A stretch of 64,000 nt of DNA. Origin: Leifsonia sp. Root227 (GTDB lineage: Bacteria > Actinomycetota > Actinomycetes > Actinomycetales > Microbacteriaceae). Shown one piece after another: positions 52,940 to 61,111 of this stretch. The position numbers and the translations under genes were made by a program. Below the pieces are notes generated by a model. It was not told the origin of the DNA and made no database searches. It was given only the letters and a program-made list of their open reading frames with translations. Where the stretch lies: contig NZ_LMIO01000001.1 of assembly GCF_001428745.1 (NCBI RefSeq), positions 520,818-584,817 on the forward strand, given 5' to 3'. Every line of letters starts with the position of its first letter. Position 1 is the first letter of the stretch.

Positions 52940-53865
52940 GCACGACAGTCACCAGCAAGGTCGTCGACCTTCAAACTGCTGTGTCGACGGTGCACCAGGG
53001 AGCGTCTCTGTCCTTCAGCGGATTCGGCCATTTCGGCCACCCATTGGCATTCGTACATGAGCTTCTCCGGGCGGGCACAGGCGACTTCACGCTTCACGCG
53101 ATCGCCGAGTGCTGGCCCGCCGAATTGCTCACAGCAGCCGGACGCGTTCGACACATCAACCTGTCGAACCTCATGTTCGAAGGGCTCGGACGGGTTCGCG
53201 CGATCTGCCGAGCAGCCGAGAACGGCCAGATCACGACCGACGATCATAGCCACCTCGGCCTGAGCCTGCGGCTGCTCGCGGGAGGATGGGATGTACCGTT
53301 CCTGCCGATCAGGACGATGGCCGGTTCCGACCTCGAACACATACAGACAGGGCCCGAACGGAAATTCACCCGCATCCCGTCACCATTCTCCGACGAGAGT
53401 ATCGGTGTCGTATCGGCGCTGAAACCGGATGTGGCGGTGATCCACGTTTCGGAAGCGGACGAGCAAGGCAACGGCATCCTCTACGGCCAGATCTCCGTTC
53501 TGGATGCCCAGGTCCGCGCCGCGCGCCACGTCATTCTCACCACGGAACGCCTGGTCTCCAGCGACGACATCGTGCGGAACAACCAATTGGTGTCTGTGCC
53601 TGGCATTCTCGTCGACCAGGTCGTGCATACCCCTTTCGGGGCATATCCCGGTGGAATGTACGGACTCTACGACGAGGACCTTGAGCTCATGGGGGAGTAC
53701 TACGAGGCATCACGTGAGGTCGATTCGACTGCCGAGTATCTCGAGTCCTGGATATACGAAGTTCCGAACCACGACGCCTATCTCGATCGTATCGGCAGCA
53801 GACGCCTCAGCGAGGCGACGGTCGACCCCATACACAAACTTGCGAGAGGGCGAGGTGAATGGTGA
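52936..53865 (+). CDS. Type I CoA-transferase-like subunit A
   Basis: A 309-residue alpha subunit of the glutaconate/3-oxoacid CoA-transferase superfamily. Landmarks are GASLSFSGFGHFGHPLAFVHELLRAG near residue 19 and ISVLDAQVRAARHVILTTERLVS. In Actinobacteria the same fold includes IpdA of the steroid ring-opening IpdAB complex, so a hydrolytic ring-cleaving role is a real alternative. It is paired with the beta subunit at 53859 by a short overlap. Confidence 0.85.
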   Translation: MSTTVTSKVVDLQTAVSTVHQGASLSFSGFGHFGHPLAFVHELLRAGTGDFTLHAIAECWPAELLTAAGRVRHINLSNLMFEGLGRVRAICRAAENGQITTDDHSHLGLSLRLLAGGWDVPFLPIRTMAGSDLEHIQTGPERKFTRIPSPFSDESIGVVSALKPDVAVIHVSEADEQGNGILYGQISVLDAQVRAARHVILTTERLVSSDDIVRNNQLVSVPGILVDQVVHTPFGAYPGGMYGLYDEDLELMGEYYEASREVDSTAEYLESWIYEVPNHDAYLDRIGSRRLSEATVDPIHKLARGRGEW

Positions 53866-54641
53866 GCGATTTCACGCGTGACGAGATGATGACCGTCGCA
53901 ACAAGCCGGTTCATCCGTGACGGCTGGAACGCCTTCATCGGCACGGGCCTGCCGATGGTCGCGGCGTACCTGGCGAAGGCGACTCACGCGCCCAATGCGA
54001 CTTTGATGTTCGAGTCTGGTGTGCTCGCCGCCGAACCACGCACCATCGCCAGAGCGGTCGGCGACCCGCGACTGCAGTCCACTGCGCGGAGGGTGAGTGG
54101 AATGCTCGACGCCCTGCTGCTGCTCCAGGGCGGCAATGTGGACTTCGGGGTGCTCGGCGGGGCGCAAGTCGACCGCTACGGCAACATCAACAGCACGACT
54201 ATCGGCGGTGAGGGCTACAGTCGGCCCGCCACTCGGCTGGGTGGCAGTGGAGGGGCGAACGACATCGCGAGCGCCGCCGGTGAGTTCCTGATCGTGGTTC
54301 GTCACACTCGCCGCACATTCGTCGAACGCGTCGACCACCTCACGACTCCCGGATACATCACCGGACCCGGCGCCCGAGAGGCCGCGGGTCTGCGAGGACG
54401 GGGCCCGGTCGGTGTTGTGACGGATCTTGGCGTATTCGGCTTCGATGACGCGACCAAGACAATGACCACCGTCTCGCTGCATCCAGGAGTTGATTGGGAC
54501 CAGGTCGCGGCCGCCACGGGTTTCGAGCTTGCCCGGCCGCAGTCCATTCCCGTTACCCCGGCACCAAGCGCGGAGGAGCTCCACCTGCTGCGCGACCGGA
54601 TCGATCCAACCGGCGTCTATCTGAAAGCGGACCGACTATGA
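53859..54641 (+). CDS. Type I CoA-transferase-like subunit B
   Basis: A 260-residue beta subunit. The active-site strand-loop with the catalytic Glu is MFESGVLAAEP (E52), and GGAQVDRYGNINST is a conserved glycine motif. IpdB-like proteins share this layout, so either CoA transfer or C-C bond hydrolysis of a cyclic acyl-CoA is possible. It overlaps the alpha subunit by 7 nt and the shortened subunit at 54638 by ATGA. Confidence 0.85.
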   Translation: MVSDFTRDEMMTVATSRFIRDGWNAFIGTGLPMVAAYLAKATHAPNATLMFESGVLAAEPRTIARAVGDPRLQSTARRVSGMLDALLLLQGGNVDFGVLGGAQVDRYGNINSTTIGGEGYSRPATRLGGSGGANDIASAAGEFLIVVRHTRRTFVERVDHLTTPGYITGPGAREAAGLRGRGPVGVVTDLGVFGFDDATKTMTTVSLHPGVDWDQVAAATGFELARPQSIPVTPAPSAEELHLLRDRIDPTGVYLKADRL

Positions 54642-55276
54642 GCCACGACGAGCTGGAAACGGACGCGATCCGCGAGATCGCGGATGCGATCGAATCGATA
54701 CCCGCTGGCGCTACCGTGGCCATCGCGGGACGGGAACGTGAACGTCGGCCGCTAGCGCTTCTCCGCGAGCTTGCTCGGCAAGGCCGGCGCCCCGCGCGAC
54801 TGCTGGCGCGCACTCCGGGACCGGAGGGTGCGCTGCTCGACCTGCCGCTTGAGCTGGTGCCGCTCGCGAATCAGCTGATGGCCGACTTCGTGTTGCTCCA
54901 CGCGGATGCTGCGAGCGTGCATGGCGATGTCCTGCTCGTAGACGATCCAGACAATTGGTATGCCGACCGTGAGCTGGCAGCAACAGGCAAGGTGATCGTC
55001 TCGGTCGAGCAGCTAGTCAGCCAGGACACGATCGTCGCGCGCCCCAGGGACAGGCTTGTGCCAGCTTCACGCGTCGAAGCGGTTGTGCACGCACCATTCG
55101 GGTCGCACCCGCTTGCCTTTCCCGGTCGATACCCCGCCGATCCGATGGCCGACCTCACTGGGCCACCGACAGAGGACCACTGGGCATATCTCGACGCCGT
55201 CGGGTTCGCCCGACTCAACAGGCGAGCGACCAACGAAGCGTATTCGGCGAATGAAGTGAAGGAGACAGAGCGATGA
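54638..55276 (+). CDS. Shortened CoA-transferase subunit A-like protein
   Basis: A 212-residue protein homologous to the C-terminal half of the alpha subunit at 52936. GKVIVSVEQLVSQDTIV aligns with RHVILTTERLVSSDDIV, and EAVVHAPFGSHPLAFPGRY with DQVVHTPFGAYPGGMYG. The N-terminal part is short and has no equivalent of the FSGFGHFGHP loop. It may be a regulatory or structural third subunit. It is translationally coupled to the beta subunit. This arrangement is not one I recognise. Confidence 0.7.
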   Translation: MSHDELETDAIREIADAIESIPAGATVAIAGRERERRPLALLRELARQGRRPARLLARTPGPEGALLDLPLELVPLANQLMADFVLLHADAASVHGDVLLVDDPDNWYADRELAATGKVIVSVEQLVSQDTIVARPRDRLVPASRVEAVVHAPFGSHPLAFPGRYPADPMADLTGPPTEDHWAYLDAVGFARLNRRATNEAYSANEVKETER

Positions 55277-56061
55277 CCGACTGGAACAACCCGACGCCTG
55301 CACTGGACCTGACGGGCAGAGTGATCGTAATCACCGGTGGCAGCCGAGGAATGGGGCTGTCGATGGTGAAGGCGGCGCAGTCCGCGGGCGCAGAGGTCGT
55401 CGTGGTGGCGCGCGATAAAGATCGGCTCGCCGGGGTCGTCGCCGATGCCTCCGCCGCTGGCGCGACCATCCGAGGCATTGCTGGTGATATCACGGACGAC
55501 CGTGAACGGGACGCCCTATTTGAACAGATCGTCGCCCAGTACGGGAAGATCGACGGCCTCGTGAACAACGCAGGAATCACCAAGGTCGGTCCCAGCGTCG
55601 ACTACGAACTCGCCGATCTGCGTCGAATTCTCGAGACCAACGTCACGGCGGTCTTCGCGTGCTCCCAAGCTGCTGCTCGAGTGATGCCCGACGGTGGATC
55701 CATCGTCAACACCGCATCACTCTCGTCGTTCATCGGCCAGCCCGAACGGGCCGCATACGTGGCCTCCAAGACCGCGGTGCTTGGGCTTACCCGCTCCCTT
55801 GCAGTGGAGTGGGGACCCATCGGCATTCGAGTCAATGCCATAGCCCCAGGCTATGTCGAGACTGATCTGACCGCCGACCTATTGCGCCGAGGCGTGCTCG
55901 ACCGAAGCGTCATTGAGGGACGAACACCATTGCGACGATTCGGCGCGCCGAACGATGTCGTCGGGGCAACACTCTTCCTTCTCAGCGACCTTTCGTCATT
56001 TGTGACCGGGGCAACGCTGTCGATTGACGGAGGGTGGCTCGCGAATGGCTACATTCGCTGA
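55273..56061 (+). CDS. SDR oxidoreductase (FabG-like)
   Basis: A 262-residue SDR with TGGSRGMG near residue 22, NNAG, and catalytic YVASK. It could reduce a 3-oxoacyl-CoA or oxidise a 3-hydroxyacyl-CoA in the pathway. It overlaps the upstream gene by ATGA, and the MaoC gene starts 17 nt before its stop. Confidence 0.87.
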   Translation: MTDWNNPTPALDLTGRVIVITGGSRGMGLSMVKAAQSAGAEVVVVARDKDRLAGVVADASAAGATIRGIAGDITDDRERDALFEQIVAQYGKIDGLVNNAGITKVGPSVDYELADLRRILETNVTAVFACSQAAARVMPDGGSIVNTASLSSFIGQPERAAYVASKTAVLGLTRSLAVEWGPIGIRVNAIAPGYVETDLTADLLRRGVLDRSVIEGRTPLRRFGAPNDVVGATLFLLSDLSSFVTGATLSIDGGWLANGYIR

Positions 56062-56518
56062 CGGACTCACGCTGGCGCAGTTGCCCGGTTTGGTCGGAGT
56101 GATGCTTGGGCCGACGGGGCCCGTGACGCTCACCCAAGAACGAATTGATCGCTTCGCGAAGGTAACGGACGACTTTCAATGGATACACACGGATCCTAAC
56201 CGAGCAGCCACAGGTCCATTCGGTGGAACCGTCGCACACGGATTCCTCACCCTCTCCCTGCTTTCTAGGCTCCTCGGTGAGCTGATCGACGTTCGCGACG
56301 CGCCGACGGCGCTCAACTACGGGCTCAACCGGGTGCGCTTCCCCCGGCCGGCACGCGCGGGAAGTGTCGTACGCGCGACCGCTGAGATCCTTGATGCGCA
56401 TCAGGACTCTCGCGGCTTGATGCTGGAGGCACGTGTAGTAATGACAGCCGATGACAACCCCAAGCCCGTGTGCGTGGCAGAGAGCGTGACCTTCTATCCG
56501 GCCGGAGAGCTGACTTGA
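56045..56518 (+). CDS. MaoC-type enoyl-CoA hydratase
   Basis: A 157-residue single-hotdog (R)-hydratase. The catalytic dyad is intact: DDFQWIHTD followed by GGTVAHGFLTLSL. This contrasts with the two double-hotdog paralogs of the cluster, which lack the His. It interconverts trans-2-enoyl-CoA and (R)-3-hydroxyacyl-CoA. The start at 56045 is preceded by GGAGGG; a frame from 56024 is possible. It fits a beta-oxidation-type step next to two SDRs. Confidence 0.88.
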   Translation: MATFADGLTLAQLPGLVGVMLGPTGPVTLTQERIDRFAKVTDDFQWIHTDPNRAATGPFGGTVAHGFLTLSLLSRLLGELIDVRDAPTALNYGLNRVRFPRPARAGSVVRATAEILDAHQDSRGLMLEARVVMTADDNPKPVCVAESVTFYPAGELT

Positions 56519-57237
56519 ACGCCCCCGTCGCTGTAGTCTTCGGTGGCAGCTCTGGCATCGGCCTCGGCATCGCCGATCGGTTCGCCGCGGAAGGGATGAC
56601 CGTTCTGGTTAGCTCACGTCGCGGTGGCACGGTCCAACGCGCGGACGGATCCGAGCATCGAGTCGTACGTTGCGACGTCGGGGAGGAAACGGACGTTCGA
56701 GCGGTCGTCGACGAGATTAGAGACACGCATGGGCGATTGGACATTGTCGTGAACAGCGCCGGCGCGACGAAGTTCGTTGATTTCGCTGACCTGGACGGGA
56801 TTGAGGTCGCGGATTGGCACCATATTCTCAACGTCAATGTGGTGGGAGCGTGGAACACGGTGAAGGCCGCCGCCGGCCTCCTGGAGAGCTCGCCCATCGG
56901 CGCCGTCGTCAACGTGGCATCGTCTGCCGGAGTGCGGGTGGCGGGAAGCTCCCTTCCGTACTCAGTGTCAAAGGCCGCCCTCATCCAACTGACCCGAACG
57001 CTGGCGAGAGGACTTGGACCGCGCGGCATCCGCGTCAATGCGGTCGCTCCCGGATTTATCGAATCGCCCTGGACTGCCGGCTACGGGGAGCGAGGACAAG
57101 AGGTTGCCCGGATAGCGCCCCTGAACCGTGTCGGCACGCCCGCTGACGTGGCGGAGGTCGCCCTCATGCTGATTCGTTCTAGCTACGTGACAGGGGAGGT
57201 TGTGCTCGTCGATGGTGGACTCGCGCTCGTTGACTGA
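56515..57237 (+). CDS. SDR oxidoreductase
   Basis: A 240-residue SDR with GGSSGIG near residue 9, NSAG and catalytic YSVSK. The start is TTG 56515, overlapping the MaoC stop (TTGA) with GGAGAG upstream. It is the last gene of the eight-gene operon. Cofactor and substrate are not predictable beyond hydroxyacyl or sugar alcohol type. Confidence 0.83.
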   Translation: MNAPVAVVFGGSSGIGLGIADRFAAEGMTVLVSSRRGGTVQRADGSEHRVVRCDVGEETDVRAVVDEIRDTHGRLDIVVNSAGATKFVDFADLDGIEVADWHHILNVNVVGAWNTVKAAAGLLESSPIGAVVNVASSAGVRVAGSSLPYSVSKAALIQLTRTLARGLGPRGIRVNAVAPGFIESPWTAGYGERGQEVARIAPLNRVGTPADVAEVALMLIRSSYVTGEVVLVDGGLALVD

Positions 57238-57293
57238 AGCAAGCGATGTCCACATGGCGTCACGTACTAAAGCGGTCCGCACAACACAGCGAC

Positions 57294-57360
57294 TATTCGA
57301 GCTCGGCAACCTCGGCGCGCTCTTTGTAGACGCCGCTGACGACCAGGAGGACCACCAGCT
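57294..57360 (-). pseudogene. Short protein-like tail fragment
   Basis: A minus-strand frame ending in a TAG near 57294 reads KLVVLLVVSGVYKERAEVAELE, which looks like the end of a real hydrophobic-then-charged protein. No start or continuation is intact upstream. It marks the boundary between the CoA operon and the accessory islet. Confidence 0.25.
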
Positions 57361-57471
57361 TTCGGCGACTAAAGCGACAAACACAAGGGATGAACCGATT
57401 CCTGCCGAGGCCGCTGGCAAGCCGAAGATCAGGACCATCTGCGCCACCCACCCAGTTTTTGTCAGCCCCGT

Positions 57472-57951
57472 TTGTCGCCGGGCGTGAAGATCACGGATGT
57501 GGTTGTCGCGAATTCGCGCATTGTGATGTCGGCAGTTGTGGTCCTCTCGGCAACCATGTCGATGACGGTTCTGTGGCGCCGCGACGTCATCGACGCGAAG
57601 CTGTTCGCATACAGGACTCTCGTCAACGTTGCACTCCCGGTGATCGGCATTTTCAACGCTGTCTGGGCTGTCAACCCTCTATGGCATGAAGACTTGCTTC
57701 GGGGAATGCAGTCGAAGCTCGCCGGCCAGCCTGTGGCAGGGTTCAATTCCCTTGAGGCGCTCCCGTTCCTCGCGCTGCAGCTTCTTGGGGAGATCGTAAC
57801 GGTCGTGACGTTACTGACGGCGATCGCGTTCTCGATGGCTGCGGTGTCAGCGATCTACATCAAGCAGAACGCGGCCGGACCCTGGTTCTGGAAGTTCTGG
57901 TTCTGGACGTCGAAATGGTCGGTGAAGACGGTTGTTTCGTGCTCATTCTGA
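57472..57951 (+). CDS. Hypothetical multi-pass membrane protein
   Basis: A protein of about 155-159 residues (start TTG 57472 or GTG 57484) with three to four predicted helices (IVMSAVVVLSATMSMTVLW, LVNVALPVIGIFNAVW, LLGEIVTVVTLLTAIAFSM) and an aromatic, Trp-rich C-terminal stretch (GPWFWKFWFWTSKW). Codon positions show the GC pattern of a real gene. No family is recognised and there is no clear ribosome site. It opens the accessory islet. Confidence 0.5.
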   Translation: MSPGVKITDVVVANSRIVMSAVVVLSATMSMTVLWRRDVIDAKLFAYRTLVNVALPVIGIFNAVWAVNPLWHEDLLRGMQSKLAGQPVAGFNSLEALPFLALQLLGEIVTVVTLLTAIAFSMAAVSAIYIKQNAAGPWFWKFWFWTSKWSVKTVVSCSF

Positions 57952-58103
57952 TTTTCGGTGCCTTCTCGCTTACGCTCACCGGTGGTTTGGCATACGAGTG
58001 GATTCTTTCCACGAAGTTTTAGCAAGAACTCGTCACCGAACACGATGGCGACTGGAAGCAGGATCGCCAACGGCAGCCCGATGGCGATAGTGAGCGGATG
58101 CAT
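57855..58103 (-). CDS. Possible 82-residue membrane-anchored protein
   Basis: The minus-strand frame has GAAAGGG before the ATG and an N-terminal membrane helix (HPLTIAIGLPLAILLPVAIVFG), then a basic and finally Gln/Asn-rich tail. The tail overlaps the end of the convergent gene at 57472 by 97 nt, so the last third may be chance. Confidence 0.4.
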   Translation of the reverse strand: MHPLTIAIGLPLAILLPVAIVFGDEFLLKLRGKNPLVCQTTGERKREGTENQNEHETTVFTDHFDVQNQNFQNQGPAAFCLM

Positions 58104-58174
58104 AATTGCCCTTTCGAAGGTGTCGACGGGTAGATGCGGCAATATCCCGCTGACGAGCTGGAGTGGACGCTCAT

Positions 58175-58608
58175 CTACCGACGGTTTCTACGGGTGCGGA
58201 GCAAACCGGCAGGCTTGGCGGGTATTTCCATGCTCAACTGGCGGATCCGAAGCACCAACGTCGTTGTCCGTCTGGTGCACCAATTGCCGGATTGTCGCAG
58301 TGTTCTTGGGTGTGCGCGATCAACACAACACGGGCGCGAGTGTCAGTCCGTTCAGCGAATGTCTCAACAGGCTGAGTAGCTCGTCGGCCTAGCTGCCACC
58401 CATCTTCAGCCCAGCCGAATAGAGTGAGCACCTGGTTGAAGTGCCGCGCATAAGGAAGGCAGGCGACCCGGCCACTATCCGGGTTTGGGGTGATCCCAAG
58501 CTCTCCGGACCTGCGATTTGACACGGCGGTCGCTGTAAACCCTTCAGGAGGCGACGAGCAGCCGATGGTTAGCGAAACGTGCAGGGGCGGCGCGCGCTCG
58601 CGCCACAT
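58175..58608 (-). pseudogene. Decayed copy of the hypothetical gene at 58666
   Basis: One minus-strand frame is open from 58608 to 58234, but a second frame ending at 58175 carries TRRTTTLVLRIRQLS, which matches TRRTTTWVLSIRQLS at the C-terminus of the intact gene at 58666. The shared DNA is about 40 bp. The frames do not join without a frameshift near 58290. It is read as a damaged tandem duplicate. Confidence 0.5.
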
Positions 58609-58665
58609 GGTAGTCGCAGATCCGCCGAGGGTCCGCTGAACAACGTACGGTTCTGGCGTCCACCC

Positions 58666-59265
58666 TCAACCGATCGACTCTTCTTCGCTGAGCTGGCGGA
58701 TCGACAGCACCCACGTCGTCGTCCTGCGAGTGAACAGCATCTCCGGCCCGCCTAGCGATTCAATGTCGAAGATCCCTGGCTTTCCCAGCTCGAGTTGAAC
58801 GACGCGAAGCAGTCGTACCCAGCCTCGGTCGTGATCCCTAAGCTTTGACGGGAACGCGACCTCAGGGCCGGGTTTTAGCGTGCCCCTGATCCTGCGCAGA
58901 AGTTCGCGGTCGAGATCCAAGTAGTACTTGCTGGCCTCGGTAACGACTTCCCATCGTCCGCTCGTCGGTGCAGTGTCACTTGACTTTGGCTCTGTCAGCA
59001 CCGCGAATACAGGGACCGGACGGATGTCGTCGTCGGCAGCACGGCCACCGAGCTCAGGCGGTAAGCCGGCGCTTCGGTGCTCATCGGTTGTTGTATCCGG
59101 CGCGCCATCGGCCCCCTGCTCGGGCTTGGATCTCTCCCGTTCGACGTGCTCGTTCTCCACCGCGGGGCTCAGCGGTTCAGCTCCCCAGGCGTTGAGACGT
59201 TCGCCGGCGTGGGCCGCAACCGACTTAGACCATCCTTCAACTGAGTTGCCGCTCCAGTTGATCAT
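58666..59265 (-). CDS. Hypothetical protein of the accessory operon
   Basis: A 199-residue protein with an N-terminal segment (GNSVEGWSKSVAAHAGERLNAW), a disordered Glu/Pro-rich middle and a folded C-terminal part from about residue 100 (RWEVVTEASKYYLDLDRELLRRIRG). AAGGGAG precedes the ATG. No family is recognised. It is the last gene of the minus-strand operon starting at 60745. Confidence 0.6.
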   Translation of the reverse strand: MINWSGNSVEGWSKSVAAHAGERLNAWGAEPLSPAVENEHVERERSKPEQGADGAPDTTTDEHRSAGLPPELGGRAADDDIRPVPVFAVLTEPKSSDTAPTSGRWEVVTEASKYYLDLDRELLRRIRGTLKPGPEVAFPSKLRDHDRGWVRLLRVVQLELGKPGIFDIESLGGPEMLFTRRTTTWVLSIRQLSEEESIG

Positions 59266-59342
59266 CTTCGTACTCCCTTCTATTGATTGCTACCGTCGCC
59301 ATGCCCGGGCGGCCCCGCTAATGGAGTAGACGTGAAATCCAT

Positions 59343-59684
59343 CTACTCAGATAACGGCCCTTTGCCGTCGCCTGCCGCGGTGCCTGCGTCCTGGCACCGC
59401 TTGATTCCGACCACCACCGACGACCACTGCCACACCTCGGACGCGTCGGTATAACCACCGCTGAGGTTCCGCATCCACCACCGACCAGGCTGCCCTACAC
59501 GAACCGTGACAATGCTGCGCAGGGGCTGCAGGGTGTCTGCCGGTGCGGCGTGTAGTCGCGGTTCGCCTCCGACACGTTCGACGGTGCGCATGTCGAGGTC
59601 GAACCGATAGACGGATCCGCTGGAGGTAGTGACGAGCCAGATACCGGTGTCGTCAACGGTGAGCTCGTTTCGAGTGTCAGCCAT
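59343..59684 (-). CDS. Hypothetical protein of the accessory operon
   Basis: A 113-residue protein (MADTRNELTVDDTGIWLVTT at its start) with beta-rich character (SSGSVYRFDLDMRTVERVGGEP) and a WWMRNLSGG segment. The start at 59684 overlaps the preceding gene by 8 nt, supporting it over longer frames. No family is recognised. Confidence 0.6.
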   Translation of the reverse strand: MADTRNELTVDDTGIWLVTTSSGSVYRFDLDMRTVERVGGEPRLHAAPADTLQPLRSIVTVRVGQPGRWWMRNLSGGYTDASEVWQWSSVVVGIKRCQDAGTAAGDGKGPLSE

Positions 59685-59976
59685 CGCCCTGGCACCCCGA
59701 GGGCTCACCACGCCACTTCGCGCGGGCGCGAGCTTCCTCTTCATCCGCTTCTCGTTGGGTGAGCGAGTACCAAACGGGCTCGCACAGCTCGGCGTAAGTC
59801 CAAGTTTCGAAGTCCTCGGTGAGGAACCTGACCCAGGAGTACGTCCTCCTATACGTGTCCGGGCCGGTCTTGACCCAGGAGTCAGGCTGTAGCCCCGGGC
59901 TGGCGTGGGTGAATACCTCACCGACCGGCATCGACCGCAGGAATGCAGGCACATCCATCTGGCCGTCAGTAACCAT
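59677..59976 (-). CDS. Hypothetical protein of the accessory operon
   Basis: A 99-residue protein rich in aromatic residues (RRTYSWVRFLTEDFETWTYAEL) with a charged C-terminus (READEEEARARAKWRG). It overlaps both neighbours, 11 nt with the upstream gene and 8 nt with the downstream one. The tight packing favours a real operon. No family is recognised. Confidence 0.6.
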   Translation of the reverse strand: MVTDGQMDVPAFLRSMPVGEVFTHASPGLQPDSWVKTGPDTYRRTYSWVRFLTEDFETWTYAELCEPVWYSLTQREADEEEARARAKWRGEPSGCQGDG

Positions 59977-60745
59977 CGGATCCGTCCTCAAACGCGCTTA
60001 GGACCTTGTAGTGCCTGGCTTGAACCGCGCGGCACCCGTCGCAGACGCCGTGGTGGGCCTCGTTGTTGGCGCTCCTGCCACAGTGTTTGCAGAGATGGCG
60101 CGTGGCGGCTCCGAGCACTACAGCTAGTGCCGGGACATGGCTGTCGTCCCCTTCGATGAAATCGAGGGCCATATGATCTTCGCGATCGGTGATCAGATAG
60201 TCAGCGGATGGGGAAGCGCCGCCGAGGTTCTGGATGGTGTCACGCACCGGGCGTGCCCAGCCTGCAGGCACCCGCAAGTCTGTCTCGTAGGCGAGGAGGG
60301 TCTCGGCTTCCGCCGCATCGTCAATGAGAGGAAGGCGGGGGTCGAACGCGATTTCGACGCTGACCAGAGTGCTTCCACGCAGGCTTTCGTAGACGTCACA
60401 GCGGGCGCCCGGTCGCTTATGGCGAGACTTCGCCGGTCTGGCGCAGAGTTCGCACGTCCGGGATGCAGTGGTGTTGACCCAACGACTGGTCGGGGATTCT
60501 GTCGGGTCGTGGCCGTCGAGAATTGTTCCGCCTGTTGCGTTGAACCGAAGCGTTCCGCCGCACCTTTCCATTCGGAGCGCGCAGACTGGTCGCCGCGCCA
60601 TCACATACGTTGCGAGCATCAATCCGACAGGAGCCCACCCGAGCGGAAGTCGCGATTCGACACCGGGGAGACCGCGGAGCGCCATCCAAGCCACCACAGC
60701 TTCCGGGAGAGGGCGGAGTCTCGCCGCCCTCGGGTAGTCATTCAT
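59966..60745 (-). CDS. Hypothetical protein with two zinc-ribbon-like cysteine motifs
   Basis: A 259-residue protein and the first gene of the operon, with GGAGAAGAG upstream. CELCARPAK lies at about residues 98-106. CKHCGRSANNEAHHGVCDGC is near residues 219-238 and looks like a zinc ribbon or knuckle. A hydrophobic stretch is near residues 35-50. Such motifs occur in nucleic-acid-binding and phage-type proteins. Divergent transcription from two small helix-turn-helix genes suggests a mobile or defence-like islet, but no transposase or defence domain is seen. Confidence 0.6.
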   Translation of the reverse strand: MNDYPRAARLRPLPEAVVAWMALRGLPGVESRLPLGWAPVGLMLATYVMARRPVCALRMERCGGTLRFNATGGTILDGHDPTESPTSRWVNTTASRTCELCARPAKSRHKRPGARCDVYESLRGSTLVSVEIAFDPRLPLIDDAAEAETLLAYETDLRVPAGWARPVRDTIQNLGGASPSADYLITDREDHMALDFIEGDDSHVPALAVVLGAATRHLCKHCGRSANNEAHHGVCDGCRAVQARHYKVLSAFEDGSDGY

Positions 60746-60798
60746 CTCTTCTCCGTGTTCTGAGCCGAACGATGTCAGGATAGTGTAGATATATATAG

Positions 60799-60812
60799 AC
60801 AGTAAAGACTGT
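60799..60812. promoter_or_regulatory. Palindrome in the AT-rich divergent promoter
   Basis: ACAGT and ACTGT flank a 4-bp spacer within an AT-rich segment (TATAGATATATATAG before it). It lies between the operon at 60745 and the small helix-turn-helix gene at 60828. Autorepression by that protein is inferred. Confidence 0.45.
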
Positions 60813-60827
60813 TTTACCTGGTTATTT

Positions 60828-61067
60828 TTGAAGGGATCTCGTCATGCACGGTTCGCCCGGGTGAGCGACGACAACATTCAGGATGTGACCGAACAGCTCA
60901 TCCGAAATGTCAACAATGCGATCGGAGACGCCAGCCTTACCGAGATCTCAGAACGGGCTGGGCTAAGCGAAAGGAGGCTCGCAGCGATCCTCGAACGGAG
61001 GCAGACGCCTGACCTGGCGGACATCCGGGCGCTCGAGAATGCTCTAGACACAGATCTCTGGCCGTGA
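60828..61067 (+). CDS. Small helix-turn-helix protein 1
   Basis: A 79-residue (TTG 60828) or 68-residue (GTG 60861) protein with an XRE-like fold: LTEISERAGLSERRLAAILERRQTPDLADIRALENALDTDLWP. It lacks a strong ribosome site and may be leaderless. The end ALDTDLWP resembles the end of the next protein, which suggests common ancestry. Confidence 0.6.
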   Translation: MKGSRHARFARVSDDNIQDVTEQLIRNVNNAIGDASLTEISERAGLSERRLAAILERRQTPDLADIRALENALDTDLWP

Positions 61068-61111
61068 AGCGCCTCACAAGCAGCCGAGAGCCGACCCGCT
61101 AACCTCGACAT

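Noticed and set aside
57730-57748. tRNA T-arm-like sequence GGGTTCAATTCCC
   Set aside because: The stem is only 3-4 bp, no acceptor, D or anticodon arm can be drawn around it, and it lies inside a well-coded frame of the membrane protein at 57472.
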